Part shown: piece by piece, positions 1 to 9,120 of the stretch
Position numbering within the stretch: the first letter of the stretch is position 1
How the letters are laid out: every line of letters starts with the position of its first letter
NCBI RefSeq assembly: GCF_000485595.1
Contig: NW_014577196.1
Coordinates: forward strand, 54,811-95,331
DNA length: 40,521 nucleotides
Origin: Priapulus caudatus
Lineage: Eukaryota > Priapulida > Priapulimorpha > Priapulimorphida > Priapulidae
Direction of reading: 5' to 3'
Program-made: the position numbers and the translations under genes
Notes under the pieces: model-generated
What the model was told of the DNA's origin: nothing
Database searches by the model: none
Seen by the model: only the letters and a program-made list of their open reading frames with translations

Positions 1-130
1 CAGGTGGGTAGAGTGGTAGTGGGTGGGTGAGTAGGGGTGGCAGGTGGGTAGATTGGTAGTGGGTGGGTGAGTAGGGGTGGCAGGTGGGTAGAGTGGTAGT
101 GGGTGGGTGAGTAGGGGTGGCAGGTGGGGG
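1..130. repeat. G-rich 40-bp minisatellite, about 3.2 copies
   Basis: Three consecutive 40-bp units start at 1, 41 and 81 and begin caggtgggta. They differ by a single base in the second unit (gattgg for gagtgg). A partial fourth unit follows at 121. The strand is rich in GGG/GGTGGG runs and could form G-quadruplexes. The array is cut by the window edge, so its full length is unknown. Confidence 0.9.
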
Positions 131-820
131 TAGATAGCAGACGGTTTTTCTACTAGAAATTTTACGATAGTTATTTTATGATACGTTATGCGATAATTGT
201 TAGCAGACGGTTAGGTTAGGTTAGGTTAGGCGATAGCAGACGGTTTTCTGGTAGAAATTTTGCGATAAGTGTGGTTTTTGCTATTTGATGGTGGTGTAGA
301 CTACCCTTTTTCAGATCTTACCCCCTTAAGTTCTTCACAGACATAGCTTGTTTAGATTTACTTTATTTACGTTAGGCGATAATTGTAATTATTTGAAATA
401 ATTCCATCAAAGTGAGGGTCAAAATGCATCCAGAGAAAGTAACAAAAATATTCGGAGCCCTGTGTGCGCTTTTAATCCTCGCATTAGACAAACAAAACTA
501 CCTCGTTAAATACCACAAAAAAACTGATGAAAATATAAACTGCAGTTGTGGTTTTGTTTGTTCTTTACGAACAAATTGCCGTGCAATACTTCCTAATTTA
601 CCTTTCCATTTCATGTAAAAACAGTCCCGACTTGTACATCTTGGCAACTATATTTTGGCAACTTATAGCTCACGTTAGAATATGTGTATCATGTCCCACC
701 TTATCGACAATAATCATGGCTTGTATGTGTGCCCCCGGCAGATAATAGAATATGTGTATTACGTCCCACCCTCTAGATAATAACTGTGGCTTGTAGTTGT
801 ACGCATCAGCGAAAAAAATA

Positions 821-927
821 CACGGGAGCGGCGAGCGATTTCGCTCCCGTCAGCTTTCAAAGCGCTCTGGTAACAACAATTACGAGAGCGAAAATTTTGG
901 AAGATACGAGAAAAAATCGCTCCCGTG
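821..927. repeat. Short inverted-repeat unit (cacgggagcg ... cgctcccgtg)
   Basis: Ten-base inverted ends cacgggagcg (821-830) and cgctcccgtg (918-927) enclose a third inverted copy of the motif at about 841-850. This could be a very small MITE or simple foldback. No convincing target-site duplication is visible. Confidence 0.4.
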
Positions 928-1058
928 CCGCCGGCAGCATTAGAAATTAGTTCCGACCTGGAGGCCCAGCCCACCAAGTTTTTGCTCAGCCCACCATCTC
1001 TACGAAACTCCCGGTCCTCCTGACCGGCACTTTTTCCCCTTATTATAAGGGCTAAAAT

Positions 1059-1101
1059 AGTATTTCAGCATAATATAAGGCTTATATTATGCTGAAATAC
1101 T
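1059..1101. repeat. Perfect palindrome, 21-bp arms with 1-bp centre
   Basis: The arm 1059-1079 (agtatttcagcataatataa then g) is the exact reverse complement of 1081-1101, with one base (g, 1080) between. A second small palindrome, ccttattataagg, lies just upstream at about 1038-1050. The structure could extrude as a cruciform or be the relic of a foldback element. Confidence 0.85.
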
Positions 1102-2052
1102 ACGGTTAGCGGTCTGTCTGTGTGAATGAAATTGAATAAGAATGTGATTGGTTTTTAGTCGAGGGGTGAAACAAGATAAAAAAATGGTGATGAATGTTAA
1201 TTGTGACGATTCTTGACACTGATAGGTCTGGGATACTGGTGCCGAATGCGCCTGAATGCTGATGAAGGATTATGTAGAGTTAGCGGCATCAAAATTATGA
1301 AAATTTGAACAAAATCATGGCTATTGAAAAAAGTAAGCGTAGCTCTGGCAAGCCTATTAAAAATAGCGTCCCCGTAAAAAAAAAATTACGCGAGAGCTCC
1401 TTTCTTTTCAGACAAATCAGGAAAAGGCTCTGGTAAAGAAAAAGTAATTTTTAGGCTAGGTACGCACCAGGAATAGGGGGAATAGGGAATATGGTGTATT
1501 TACGTCGCCACCCTATAAGACATTAATTGGCTATGTACTGTGTACCTCCGGCAGTAGGACGGTTCTAGATTATATAATTAACCGTTATAGGTATACTTCC
1601 GAATTAACCTTTTTGTTTGATGTAAAAACAGTTGCTACTTAAGACATTCTTTGGGCAATTGAAATTTGCGCAACGTATGGCTACTCGATTAGTATACGTG
1701 TATTACGTTCCCACTCTATGCGACAGCTAATCGTGGTGGCCGGTGATTCCCGTCGGCAGAGTGACCTCGCGCGCAGTCAAGAAGACACCTCGCGCCAGAC
1801 CTCCGTCAACTTTCAAGCAACCGGTACACAGGCGGACTCGGCCGTGCCCACGGCGCCGTCGCGGCGCCGGTTCGGCCCAAGGCGCAAAGCACGGTCAGCG
1901 AGCTGGCTGCATTTCCGTCGCATGTTGCCAAAAACGACAAGAACAGAGGGATTCCTGACGCCGCTGCACGCAAGCCCGACAAGAACAGCTTCGACTGATG
2001 GAGGTGACTGCTTGAAAAGAAGAGCGGGGCAACGAGTAGCGAAAGGCATCGA

Positions 2053-2410
2053 GCAGTAGTGCATCGATTTATTGCGGGGAGTCAAGTTGGTTGTGTTTTT
2101 TAATGTGGAGCAAAAAGAATGCGATCTTTTGACCGTGCACGGAGACAATTTGATAGATAGATGTATAATGGTGCCAAGGTAGCAACCGATCACGCAGTAG
2201 TGTGTTGTTTAGTGCGGGGAGTCAAGTCGGTTTTTTTTTTTATATTGAGCAAAAATGGCGTTTTTTGACCGTGCATGGAGGCAGTTTGATAGATAGCTGA
2301 AGAACGGTGCCAAGGTAGCGACCGATTGCGTAGTAGTGCGTTGTTTCGTGCAGAGAGTCGAGTCAGTTGTTTTTTTAATATCAAGCAAAAAGTAGGGGTC
2401 ACTCAAGTAG
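2053..2410. repeat. Tandem repeat of about 135-141 bp, 2.5 copies
   Basis: Units begin at about 2053, 2194 and 2328 with g(c/t)agtagtg. They share 'gagtcaagt', a T-run, 'gagcaaaaa', 'tttgaccgtgcatggag', 'ttgatagatag' and 'ggtgccaaggtagcgaccgat'. The third unit is incomplete and passes into two short copies of aggggtcactcaag at about 2393-2425. Lengths differ mainly in the T-runs. Confidence 0.75.
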
Positions 2411-2640
2411 TGTAGGGGTCACTCAAGATAAAATACCAGCTTAAAAGCTTAAACAGGCTTGACTGTATCGACAGACTTTAATCTTACATCAATTACGCAA
2501 CCGTATATCGCATTTTTCAAAACTCTACGAGATAGCCCATTATTAATTAACCTATATATATATATATAGTTATTAACCTATATAACTGTCTCTGTATTCC
2601 ATCATTATATGTGATACAGTTATGAAACTATATCGCTCAT

Positions 2641-2678
2641 CCCTCTCTCTCTCTCTCTCTCTCTGACTGTTTGTCTAG
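2641..2678 (+). promoter_or_regulatory. Splice acceptor of the tankyrase 3' exon, built on a (CT)n microsatellite
   Basis: A run of CT dinucleotides (2641-2664) is followed by gactgtttgtctag, ending in AG at 2677-2678. The tankyrase reading frame is recognisable from the very next base (2679, Val-Asn-Thr-Leu) and continues the ankyrin region without a start codon. The microsatellite therefore acts as the polypyrimidine tract. A (TA)n run lies further upstream at about 2555-2570. Confidence 0.75.
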
Positions 2679-4940
2679 GTGAACACGCTGGAGAGCCTCG
2701 GACAGACGGCGCTGCACCGGTGCGCTCGCGGCGGACAGATGCAGGCGTGCCGGCTGCTGCTGCAGTACGGCGCCGAGCCGAGCATCGTCTCCCTGCAGGG
2801 CTACACCGCCGCGCAGGTCGCCACCGAACCGATCGCAAAGATGCTGCGCGAGGAACCCACGCCCGGCGGCACCGATGCCGAACACCAGCTGCTCGAGGCC
2901 GCGAAAGCCGGCGACCTCGACACGCTGACGAAGGTCGTCGGCACGAACCCGCAGATCGTCAACTGCCGCGACCTCGAGGGCCGGCACTCGACTCCGCTGC
3001 ACTTCGCCGCCGGCTACAACCGCGTCTCCGTCGTTGAGTTCCTGCTGCTGAAGGGCGCGGACGTGCACGCGAAGGACAAGGGCGGGCTCGTGCCGCTGCA
3101 CAACGCGTGCTCGTACGGTCACTACGAGGTCACCGAGCTGCTCGTCAAGCACGGCGCCGCCGTCAACGTTGCCGACCTCTGGAAGTTCACGCCGCTGCAC
3201 GAGGCCGCCGCCAAGGGCAAGTTCGACATCTGCCGGCTGCTGCTGCGGCACGGCGCCGACCCGGCGAAGAAGAACCGCGACGGCAACGCGCCCATCGACC
3301 TTGTCAAGGAGGGCGACCAGGACGTCGCGGATCTCCTGCGCGGCGACGCGGCGCTGCTGGAGGCGGCAAAGAAGGGTGTGCTCGCGCGCGTGCAGCGGCT
3401 CGTCACGCCCGACAACATCAACTGCCGCGACACGCAGGGCCGCAACTCGACGCCGCTGCACCTCGCCGCCGGCTACAACAACTACGAGGTCGCTGAGCAC
3501 CTGCTGGAGCGCGGCGCCGACGTGAACGCGCAGGACAAGGGCGGCTTGATCCCGCTGCACAACGCGTCGTCGTACGGCCACGTCGACATCGCCGCGCTGC
3601 TCATCAAGCACGCGGCGCTCGTGAATGCGCGCGACCGCTGGAGCTTCACGCCGCTGCACGAGGCCGCGCAGAAGGGCCGCACGCAGCTGTGCGCGCTCCT
3701 CCTTGCGCACGGCGCCGACCCGACGATGACCAACCAGGAGGGTCAGACCGCGCTCGATCTCGCCGCGCCGGACGACGTCCGCTGCCTCCTCCTCGACATG
3801 ACCCCTGGGCAGCTGCGGCCGCCGCCGGTGGTCCCCGCGCTGCCGACGACGACGACGACGACGACGACGACAAACCTCGCGGCGACTTCGTCCGCGAGCG
3901 CGCTGTCCGTGTGCGCGTCGCCGCCGCCGCCCGACAGTCCGTCCGGTGGCGGCGGCGGCGGTGGGGGGCAGCGCGGCGATGGATGCGTTGACTTCACGTC
4001 GGACGGGGAGCGGCAGCCGGACGTCTCCAGCATGAGCATCGGCGGCTTCCTGAACGGACTCAAGCTGGAGCACCTGCGCGAGATCTTCGAGCGAGAGATG
4101 ATCTCGCTCGACGTGCTCGCCGAGATGGGCCACGACGAGCTGAAGGAGATCGGCGTCAACGCGTACGGACACCGGCACAAGCTCATCAAGGGCATCGAGA
4201 AGCTGCTGTCGTCGGCGGCGACCGCCGGCGCGACGCTCGGATGTGGAGCCGGGGTCGCCGCGGCGGCGCACGTGCAGGGCACGGTGCTGCTCGACCTGCA
4301 ACGCGACGACAAGGAGTGGATCCACGTCGAGCACGAGATGCAGAGCAGCATCTGCGAGCACCGCGACGCCGTCGGCGGCATCTTCGACCGCTACGAGTGC
4401 GTGAAGATCCAGAAGGTGACGAACGCGCGGCTGTTGCAGCGCTACCTGCACCGCAAGAAGGAGGTCGGCGACGAGAACCAGCGAGGCTGCGCCGACAACG
4501 AGCGCATGCTCTTCCACGGCTCGCCGTTCATCCACGCGATCGTGCACAAGGGCTTCGACGAGCGGCACGCCTACATCGGCGGCATGTTCGGCGCGGGCAT
4601 CTACTTTGCCGAGAACTCGTCGAAAAGCAACCAGTACGTGTACGGCATCGGCGGCGGCACGGGCTGCCCGACGCACAAGGACCGCTCGTGCTACGTCTGC
4701 CACCGGCACCTGCTCTTCTGCCGCGTGACGCTCGGCAAGTCCTTCCTGCAGTTCTCGGCGATGAAGATGGCGCACTCGCCGCCGGGCCACCACTCGGTGA
4801 TCGGGCGGCCGTCGACGGGCGGCCTGAACTTTGCCGAGTACGTCGTGTATCGGGGCGAGCAGGCCTACCCCGAATACCTGATAACCTATCAGATCGTGAA
4901 GCCCGAGACGGTGCCAGAAACGCTTGATCTGTCGGATTGA
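2679..4940 (+). CDS. TNKS: Tankyrase, C-terminal 753 residues in one exon (partial gene)
   Basis: Poly-ADP-ribosyltransferase (PARP family); in known tankyrases it PARylates partners such as axin and telomere proteins. Numbered from the first exon residue: 1 to about 375 are ankyrin repeats, corresponding to the end of cluster ARC3 and all of ARC4 and ARC5 (repeated STPLH and HGAD motifs). About 376-448 is a low-complexity linker with poly-Thr and poly-Gly. About 450-512 is the SAM domain. About 534-745 is the PARP catalytic domain. The H-Y-E triad is present (His613 in LFHGSP, Tyr642 in GAGIYFAE, Glu720 in AEYVVY), as are the zinc ligands Cys663, His666, Cys671 and Cys674. The frame is open to the TGA at 4938-4940. 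There is no in-frame start, and the exon follows a clear splice acceptor, so ARC1-3 lie upstream of the window. The exon is far more GC-rich than all surrounding DNA and has no introns, which is unusual for this normally intron-rich gene. Alternative: a 5'-truncated retrocopy. Confidence 0.95.
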   Translation: MNTLESLGQTALHRCARGGQMQACRLLLQYGAEPSIVSLQGYTAAQVATEPIAKMLREEPTPGGTDAEHQLLEAAKAGDLDTLTKVVGTNPQIVNCRDLEGRHSTPLHFAAGYNRVSVVEFLLLKGADVHAKDKGGLVPLHNACSYGHYEVTELLVKHGAAVNVADLWKFTPLHEAAAKGKFDICRLLLRHGADPAKKNRDGNAPIDLVKEGDQDVADLLRGDAALLEAAKKGVLARVQRLVTPDNINCRDTQGRNSTPLHLAAGYNNYEVAEHLLERGADVNAQDKGGLIPLHNASSYGHVDIAALLIKHAALVNARDRWSFTPLHEAAQKGRTQLCALLLAHGADPTMTNQEGQTALDLAAPDDVRCLLLDMTPGQLRPPPVVPALPTTTTTTTTTNLAATSSASALSVCASPPPPDSPSGGGGGGGGQRGDGCVDFTSDGERQPDVSSMSIGGFLNGLKLEHLREIFEREMISLDVLAEMGHDELKEIGVNAYGHRHKLIKGIEKLLSSAATAGATLGCGAGVAAAAHVQGTVLLDLQRDDKEWIHVEHEMQSSICEHRDAVGGIFDRYECVKIQKVTNARLLQRYLHRKKEVGDENQRGCADNERMLFHGSPFIHAIVHKGFDERHAYIGGMFGAGIYFAENSSKSNQYVYGIGGGTGCPTHKDRSCYVCHRHLLFCRVTLGKSFLQFSAMKMAHSPPGHHSVIGRPSTGGLNFAEYVVYRGEQAYPEYLITYQIVKPETVPETLDLSD

Positions 4941-5538
4941 TGTCACGTGTACCTAGTAACTGATCGTGAAACCCTAGGCGGTGTCTGAATCACCCCAGCT
5001 GTCGGATTGTTGTGTCGCACATAACGAGTAACTGATAATGATGCCATAGGAAGTGTCCGAATCGCTCGATCTGTCGGATTGATGGCACGCGTACCTAGTA
5101 ACTGATCACTCATCAGGTCGTAAAGCCAGAGACGGTGTCTGAATCACCCGATATGAATGATTGATGGCGCGCATACCTAGTAACTGATCGTGAAACCCTA
5201 GGCGGTGTCCGAATCACCCCATCTGTCGGATTGTTGGCGCACATACTGAGTAACTGATCATGATGCCATAGGAAGTGTCCGAAATGCTCGATCTGTCTGA
5301 TTGATGGCACGAGTACCTAGTAACTGATCGTGAAACCTGAGATGGCGTCCGAATCGCTCGATCTATCACATTGATGGCACGCGTACCTAGTAACTGATCA
5401 TGAAGCAGTAGGCAGTATCCGATTCACTCCAGCTGTCGGATTGTTGGTGCGCGTTGACTGATCGCCTATCAGATCGTATAGCCAGATGTGGTACTCCGAA
5501 TCACTCGATCTGTCGCATCGATGGCACGCGCACACTGA
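4890..5538. repeat. About 70-bp tandem array derived from the tankyrase C-terminal codons
   Basis: The last codons of tankyrase (from about 4890) and the bases after the stop are repeated about eight more times, with units ending near 4960, 5031, 5101, 5182, 5252, 5322, 5392 and 5456. Units share 'ctgatcgtgaa', 'gtgtccgaatc', 'ctcgatctgtcggattgatg' and 'gtacctagtaa'. Units at about 5111 and 5464 keep recognisable copies of the coding segment (catcaggtcgtaaagccaga; cctatcagatcgtatagcc). A period-three pattern is visible: units 2 and 5, and units 3 and 6, are closer to each other than to their neighbours. The array would lie in the 3' UTR. Confidence 0.85.
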
Positions 5539-7457
5539 TTGTCTTATTGGTGCGTCGCGTAAGATCACATCTCTGCATCACCACAAGATGGGAGAAGGAA
5601 TGCCGCGCGTCTGTTGAAGGAGGACCAGACGACATTGCTGCTAAGCTGTGCTTATAAGGGTCAGCCCTTGTGGAGGTCATAGTCAGGCAGCTGCATACGG
5701 GGCTTGCGCATTTGCTTGGATCGACACACAAGTACTGTGCTCCACAGTACAGATTCACACTTGAGGTGTAAATCGGCCGGACGTACAAGTAGAAGCATGT
5801 GAAGAGTGGATGATGCAGTACTTCATCAGTTGATTAGTGTCGCCACCTAGTAGATGAAATACACATTAATTCTGTGCTGCAATGTACAAAACGCAGCGTT
5901 CTCAAGCATGCACGTTAGTGGCATATATGCTTTTAACTTTAGATGCACGTAGATGTACGTAATCAATTATAATATAAGGAGTGAGTGTTAAATTCTTGCT
6001 CGATAAAAGTCACACACTACAAATAGATCCAGTGTATTGTAAGTGAATGGCTGTGCCAACCACTCTACAGCTCGGACTTATTTTAGTAAGAAAGGTTGTA
6101 CCCTTGCAGGCAGACCAGTTAGCCTACACTATTGTGCTAGTATATATGCAGAGTTGCGTGATATTATTAGAAGTGCAAAAGAAGGTAGTCTGCACGTATG
6201 TTAAATGCACAGAAGATGGGCATTAGTGGTACAGTATAATTTATACATCAACGTGTACACAGATAATCTTCCGTAACCGTGGCAATATACTCGGTATATA
6301 AATCGGTACGTATTGCATATTGGTGCAGAAATGGCAATGTGCTTCTTGTCAGAAATGGTTAAAAGGGGTTGTGTCAAGCTTCCAGTTCCTAGTGCTCATA
6401 TTTGTAAAGGTAGGATTGATAATACGATAATGCTTGTCATGGCTTTGTACGTTTCAATACGTATAGGGCTGCCCTATTGTTACATCATGATGTTGGAACG
6501 CATGTGGATATATTACAGCTTTATCTGCAAAGATTGAACGCTTCTTATTACATTTTAACGTACTTCCTGTATTAAAACTGGACATTGTAGTAGCTTGTAG
6601 GTTTCGTGATACTGTAGGAAGTACCATATTTTGGAGAAGTATAGGAACTGCTATCTAGCTTCTCTGCAAACCGTTAGTTATCAGTGGTAGCATTCGATGA
6701 TAACCTACATTAATGTAGCTAAAAAAGGCTACCATGTAAGATAAGGTAAACATGAATGTAAACAAAATAATTTCTTTTCAGTAATGACAATGAGTAGTGC
6801 ATTCACACCATTGGTGCACCACGCAGGGTGATGACGTTCGGTGTACAATATTATAGAGAACTAAGCTGATAGTCATAACTATGACCAACAGTCATAGCCT
6901 TTATCTTTCAAAGAAGAACTGTTAGCAAACAATGATGGACGTGCTTTCAATGAGAATAATCATGGAAGCAGTTATACCTGCTTAATTATGAGCTCAGGTG
7001 GTTTTATCGGTGCGAGGTGATTAGAAATCAGTCTGTCTATAACCTTTAAACTTGAGCCAAAACTTATTAGCCTCGCTTTATAATTGCAGATTCACCTTTA
7101 TGAATCACAAAGATGGAGCTCGTGTGGGCGTGTGTGTAAAGATTGTTGTATATTTACAGAATTGCTTCAGGTGAATGAACGAATGGTTGGACGCGATGTC
7201 CGGTGTGTTTTAAACAACAACGGAATTTTTTAGACTGGCTGCACACTCGTTACAGTGTGCGTTTCGTTTGCCCAAATCGTTTCAAATTCTTGTCTTCCCC
7301 TGGTTCGGGATCCTGATGTATGAACATTTAGAGAATACTTCGCTACGCGTGCACTCTGCCTGTAAAGCAATTTCTTAACTGAAAACCAGTGGTCAGTAAT
7401 AAATCATCCCCTTTGCACTATACATATATATATATAACCCATGTGTAAGCTAATAAA
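5539..7457. other. Probable tankyrase 3' UTR and downstream DNA, no gene seen
   Basis: No coding exon is recognisable in this AT-rich stretch, and open frames are short and without family resemblance. The first AATAAA hexamers downstream of the tankyrase stop that I noticed are at its end, so the transcript may extend up to about 2.5 kb past the stop. That extent is inference. Confidence 0.4.
7398..7457 (+). terminator. Candidate polyadenylation signals for tankyrase
   Basis: Two AATAAA hexamers occur, at 7398-7403 and 7452-7457. They lie about 2.5 kb after the tankyrase stop codon and well before BBS2. No transcript evidence is available, and other AT-rich variants upstream could be used instead. 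Confidence 0.3.
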
Positions 7458-8067
7458 ATTACTGCATTCTTAAGCTACGCCTACAGTTTTCGGCATTTTG
7501 ACGTGATCCAAACTGTAGACTTTGGAGACCCATTCCAAAAATATGCTTGGTACTACACTACAGCTGCTGAGTGGCGTGCGTCCTTACACCTAGTGATCGT
7601 GCTCCGTGTTCTCGCTGCCACTATCCTAGGGTCGTAATTTTACTCAAGACTTACTACGATTAATTTGGACATTTACTGCAGATACTACACGAGTTGCGTT
7701 GCACAGCACAGCAGCCTCATGCACAGTAAAACAACGGCAACAATATCGGTAATAGCTGTACCTCTAGCCTTCGTTGTCTCTACCACAGGCCCGTGTCATT
7801 GGGAACGTAGGTTATAGTATTGAAGCTTTATTAGTAGCGGAAACAGGAGCAGCAGTACCATCAACAGCAGTGGTAGCATCAGACAGACAGACAGAAGGCA
7901 AAAGCCAGATGACATCTAGCTGCTAAGAGAGATGCTATAGGTAGACAGCATGACAGTTAAGTGCCTATGGCATTTTATTGAATAACAAGCGTTGCTAGCT
8001 ATGCGAGTATTTCCTCACACGTGGAATATAAGTTGTAGAAAAATGTCCCGCTCGTAATATCCAGAGA

Positions 8068-8103
<36 letters not shown>

Positions 8104-8940
8104 TACGTCACATATATACCTATATGACATTCTATAAATGACTGCCAACGTGATTTGGCCCTGGCGGTATTCAGCGAGGAATGTGGAGTGCTTCTAAATG
8201 TCGAGCGACTGTAGGCTGAGTAGCATTTTGTCATGAAGCCAAGACACTTCCACAAACACGCGGGGCCGCGATCTAGCTCGGACCCCCGTCATCAGTACGC
8301 GGCCATATCAGCTGAGCCAGCTAGCTTGGAGAACTATACTGGCCGCGCTGCAAAACGGCACGGATCACTACAAAACGTTTGCACGCGTGCAGAACGCATT
8401 TCAGAATTTGACACGTGGGTTTGGGGACATGTAAAATTATGCGCTTTTTATATTTATTTCTATGTAAATGTATATCTATATATACTTAGATGTACGTGTA
8501 AGTGTCCGTACGCATATTTATTTATTCATTCAATCATTATTCACCAAAAATCACATTACCCCATCACATATGTTAGAAATAGTTATATATGCTAAATTCA
8601 GACCTTAATTTGCAATCTTTATGCCCGAAAAAGCGTAAAATTTCCCAGCGGTAGCTTTTCCTCGCAGAACGAGGGGACTTCCGACGAAGAATTATGATGA
8701 GGTTATAACATTATCTATGCTTGCGCACGTGTGACGACTGAGCTGTATATAATATAATATTAATTGTCATAACCATAGAAATAATATACCAGTTAGACTC
8801 TATACCAATCGTGGCTCTGATAATTATCTTCTAGTCATTCACTAAGCAAGGATAAAATCTAATTATTTAATACCGATTAGTTATTATTCACTACTGATAT
8901 ATATAATTATTATCAGGAGATCAGTGACAAATCGGCCTAC
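7458..8940. other. Intergenic stretch between tankyrase and BBS2
   Basis: No gene is recognisable. A (TA)n microsatellite lies at about 8071-8100. Several short trinucleotide-like runs (cagcag, acagacagacag) occur near 7840-7900. Confidence 0.5.
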
Positions 8941-8963
8941 AGCTCAGCGCGTCTGGAGTTCGG

Positions 8964-8971
8964 TGACGTCA
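8964..8971. promoter_or_regulatory. CRE-like palindrome TGACGTCA upstream of BBS2
   Basis: An exact TGACGTCA octamer lies 150 bp before the BBS2 ATG, the range expected for a proximal promoter element bound by CREB/ATF proteins. I looked for the RFX X-box typical of ciliary genes in 8930-9120 and found no convincing full site. Function is inferred from position only. Confidence 0.35.
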
Positions 8972-9120
8972 TTTCTTCCGTAGTTCTAATTTTTCACGCC
9001 AGAGGCAGGTCCGTACTCAACAAAAATGGAGTCGATGCATGACAACAAACAATCATTTTCATGCAATATAAAGTGAATATTAATTCAGTTTAAATTGCTA
9101 GTGGTCCATTCATTACAAAA

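Larger units (their letters stand above)
571..1757. repeat. Dispersed diverged repeat, four partial copies
   Basis: Related blocks lie at about 571-741, 745-806, 1486-1556 and 1580-1757. They share a core of the form 'tgtattacgtcccacc', then about 8 bases, then 'taatcatggctt', ending in ccggcag. The first and last copies also share about 100 bp upstream of the core, including gatgtaaaaacagt-like sequence. The copies are clearly diverged. No terminal repeats or coding capacity were seen, so the family is unidentified. Confidence 0.55.
131..2052. other. Gene-free, repeat-bearing stretch upstream of the tankyrase exon
   Basis: I find no exon with recognisable homology here. A pair of similar blocks beginning gatagcagacggtt (about 131 and 231) flanks four TTAGG units at about 209-228. 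The rest is AT-rich with scattered repeats listed separately. Since tankyrase continues upstream of its visible exon, this stretch is most simply part of the preceding intron. Confidence 0.5.

Noticed and set aside
209-228. Four TTAGG units as a possible insect-type telomere end
   Set aside because: Only four units in internal DNA. This is far too short to indicate a telomere or to assign the organism.
1718-2193. Overlapping open frames of 71-126 codons on both strands
   Set aside because: No family resemblance, no splice or start context, and the minus-strand frame runs into the 140-bp tandem repeat. Probably chance in a locally GC-rich patch.
2679-4940. Tankyrase exon as a dead processed retrocopy
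   Set aside because: There is no poly(A) tail or target duplication after the stop, the frame and all catalytic and zinc residues are intact, and a good acceptor precedes it. Kept only as an alternative.
2637-4946. A 769-residue open frame on the minus strand opposite tankyrase, and long plus-strand frames in other phases
   Set aside because: They are by-products of the extreme GC content of the tankyrase exon. Their translations are Arg/Val/Ala/Asp-rich without domains, while the plus frame matches tankyrase throughout.
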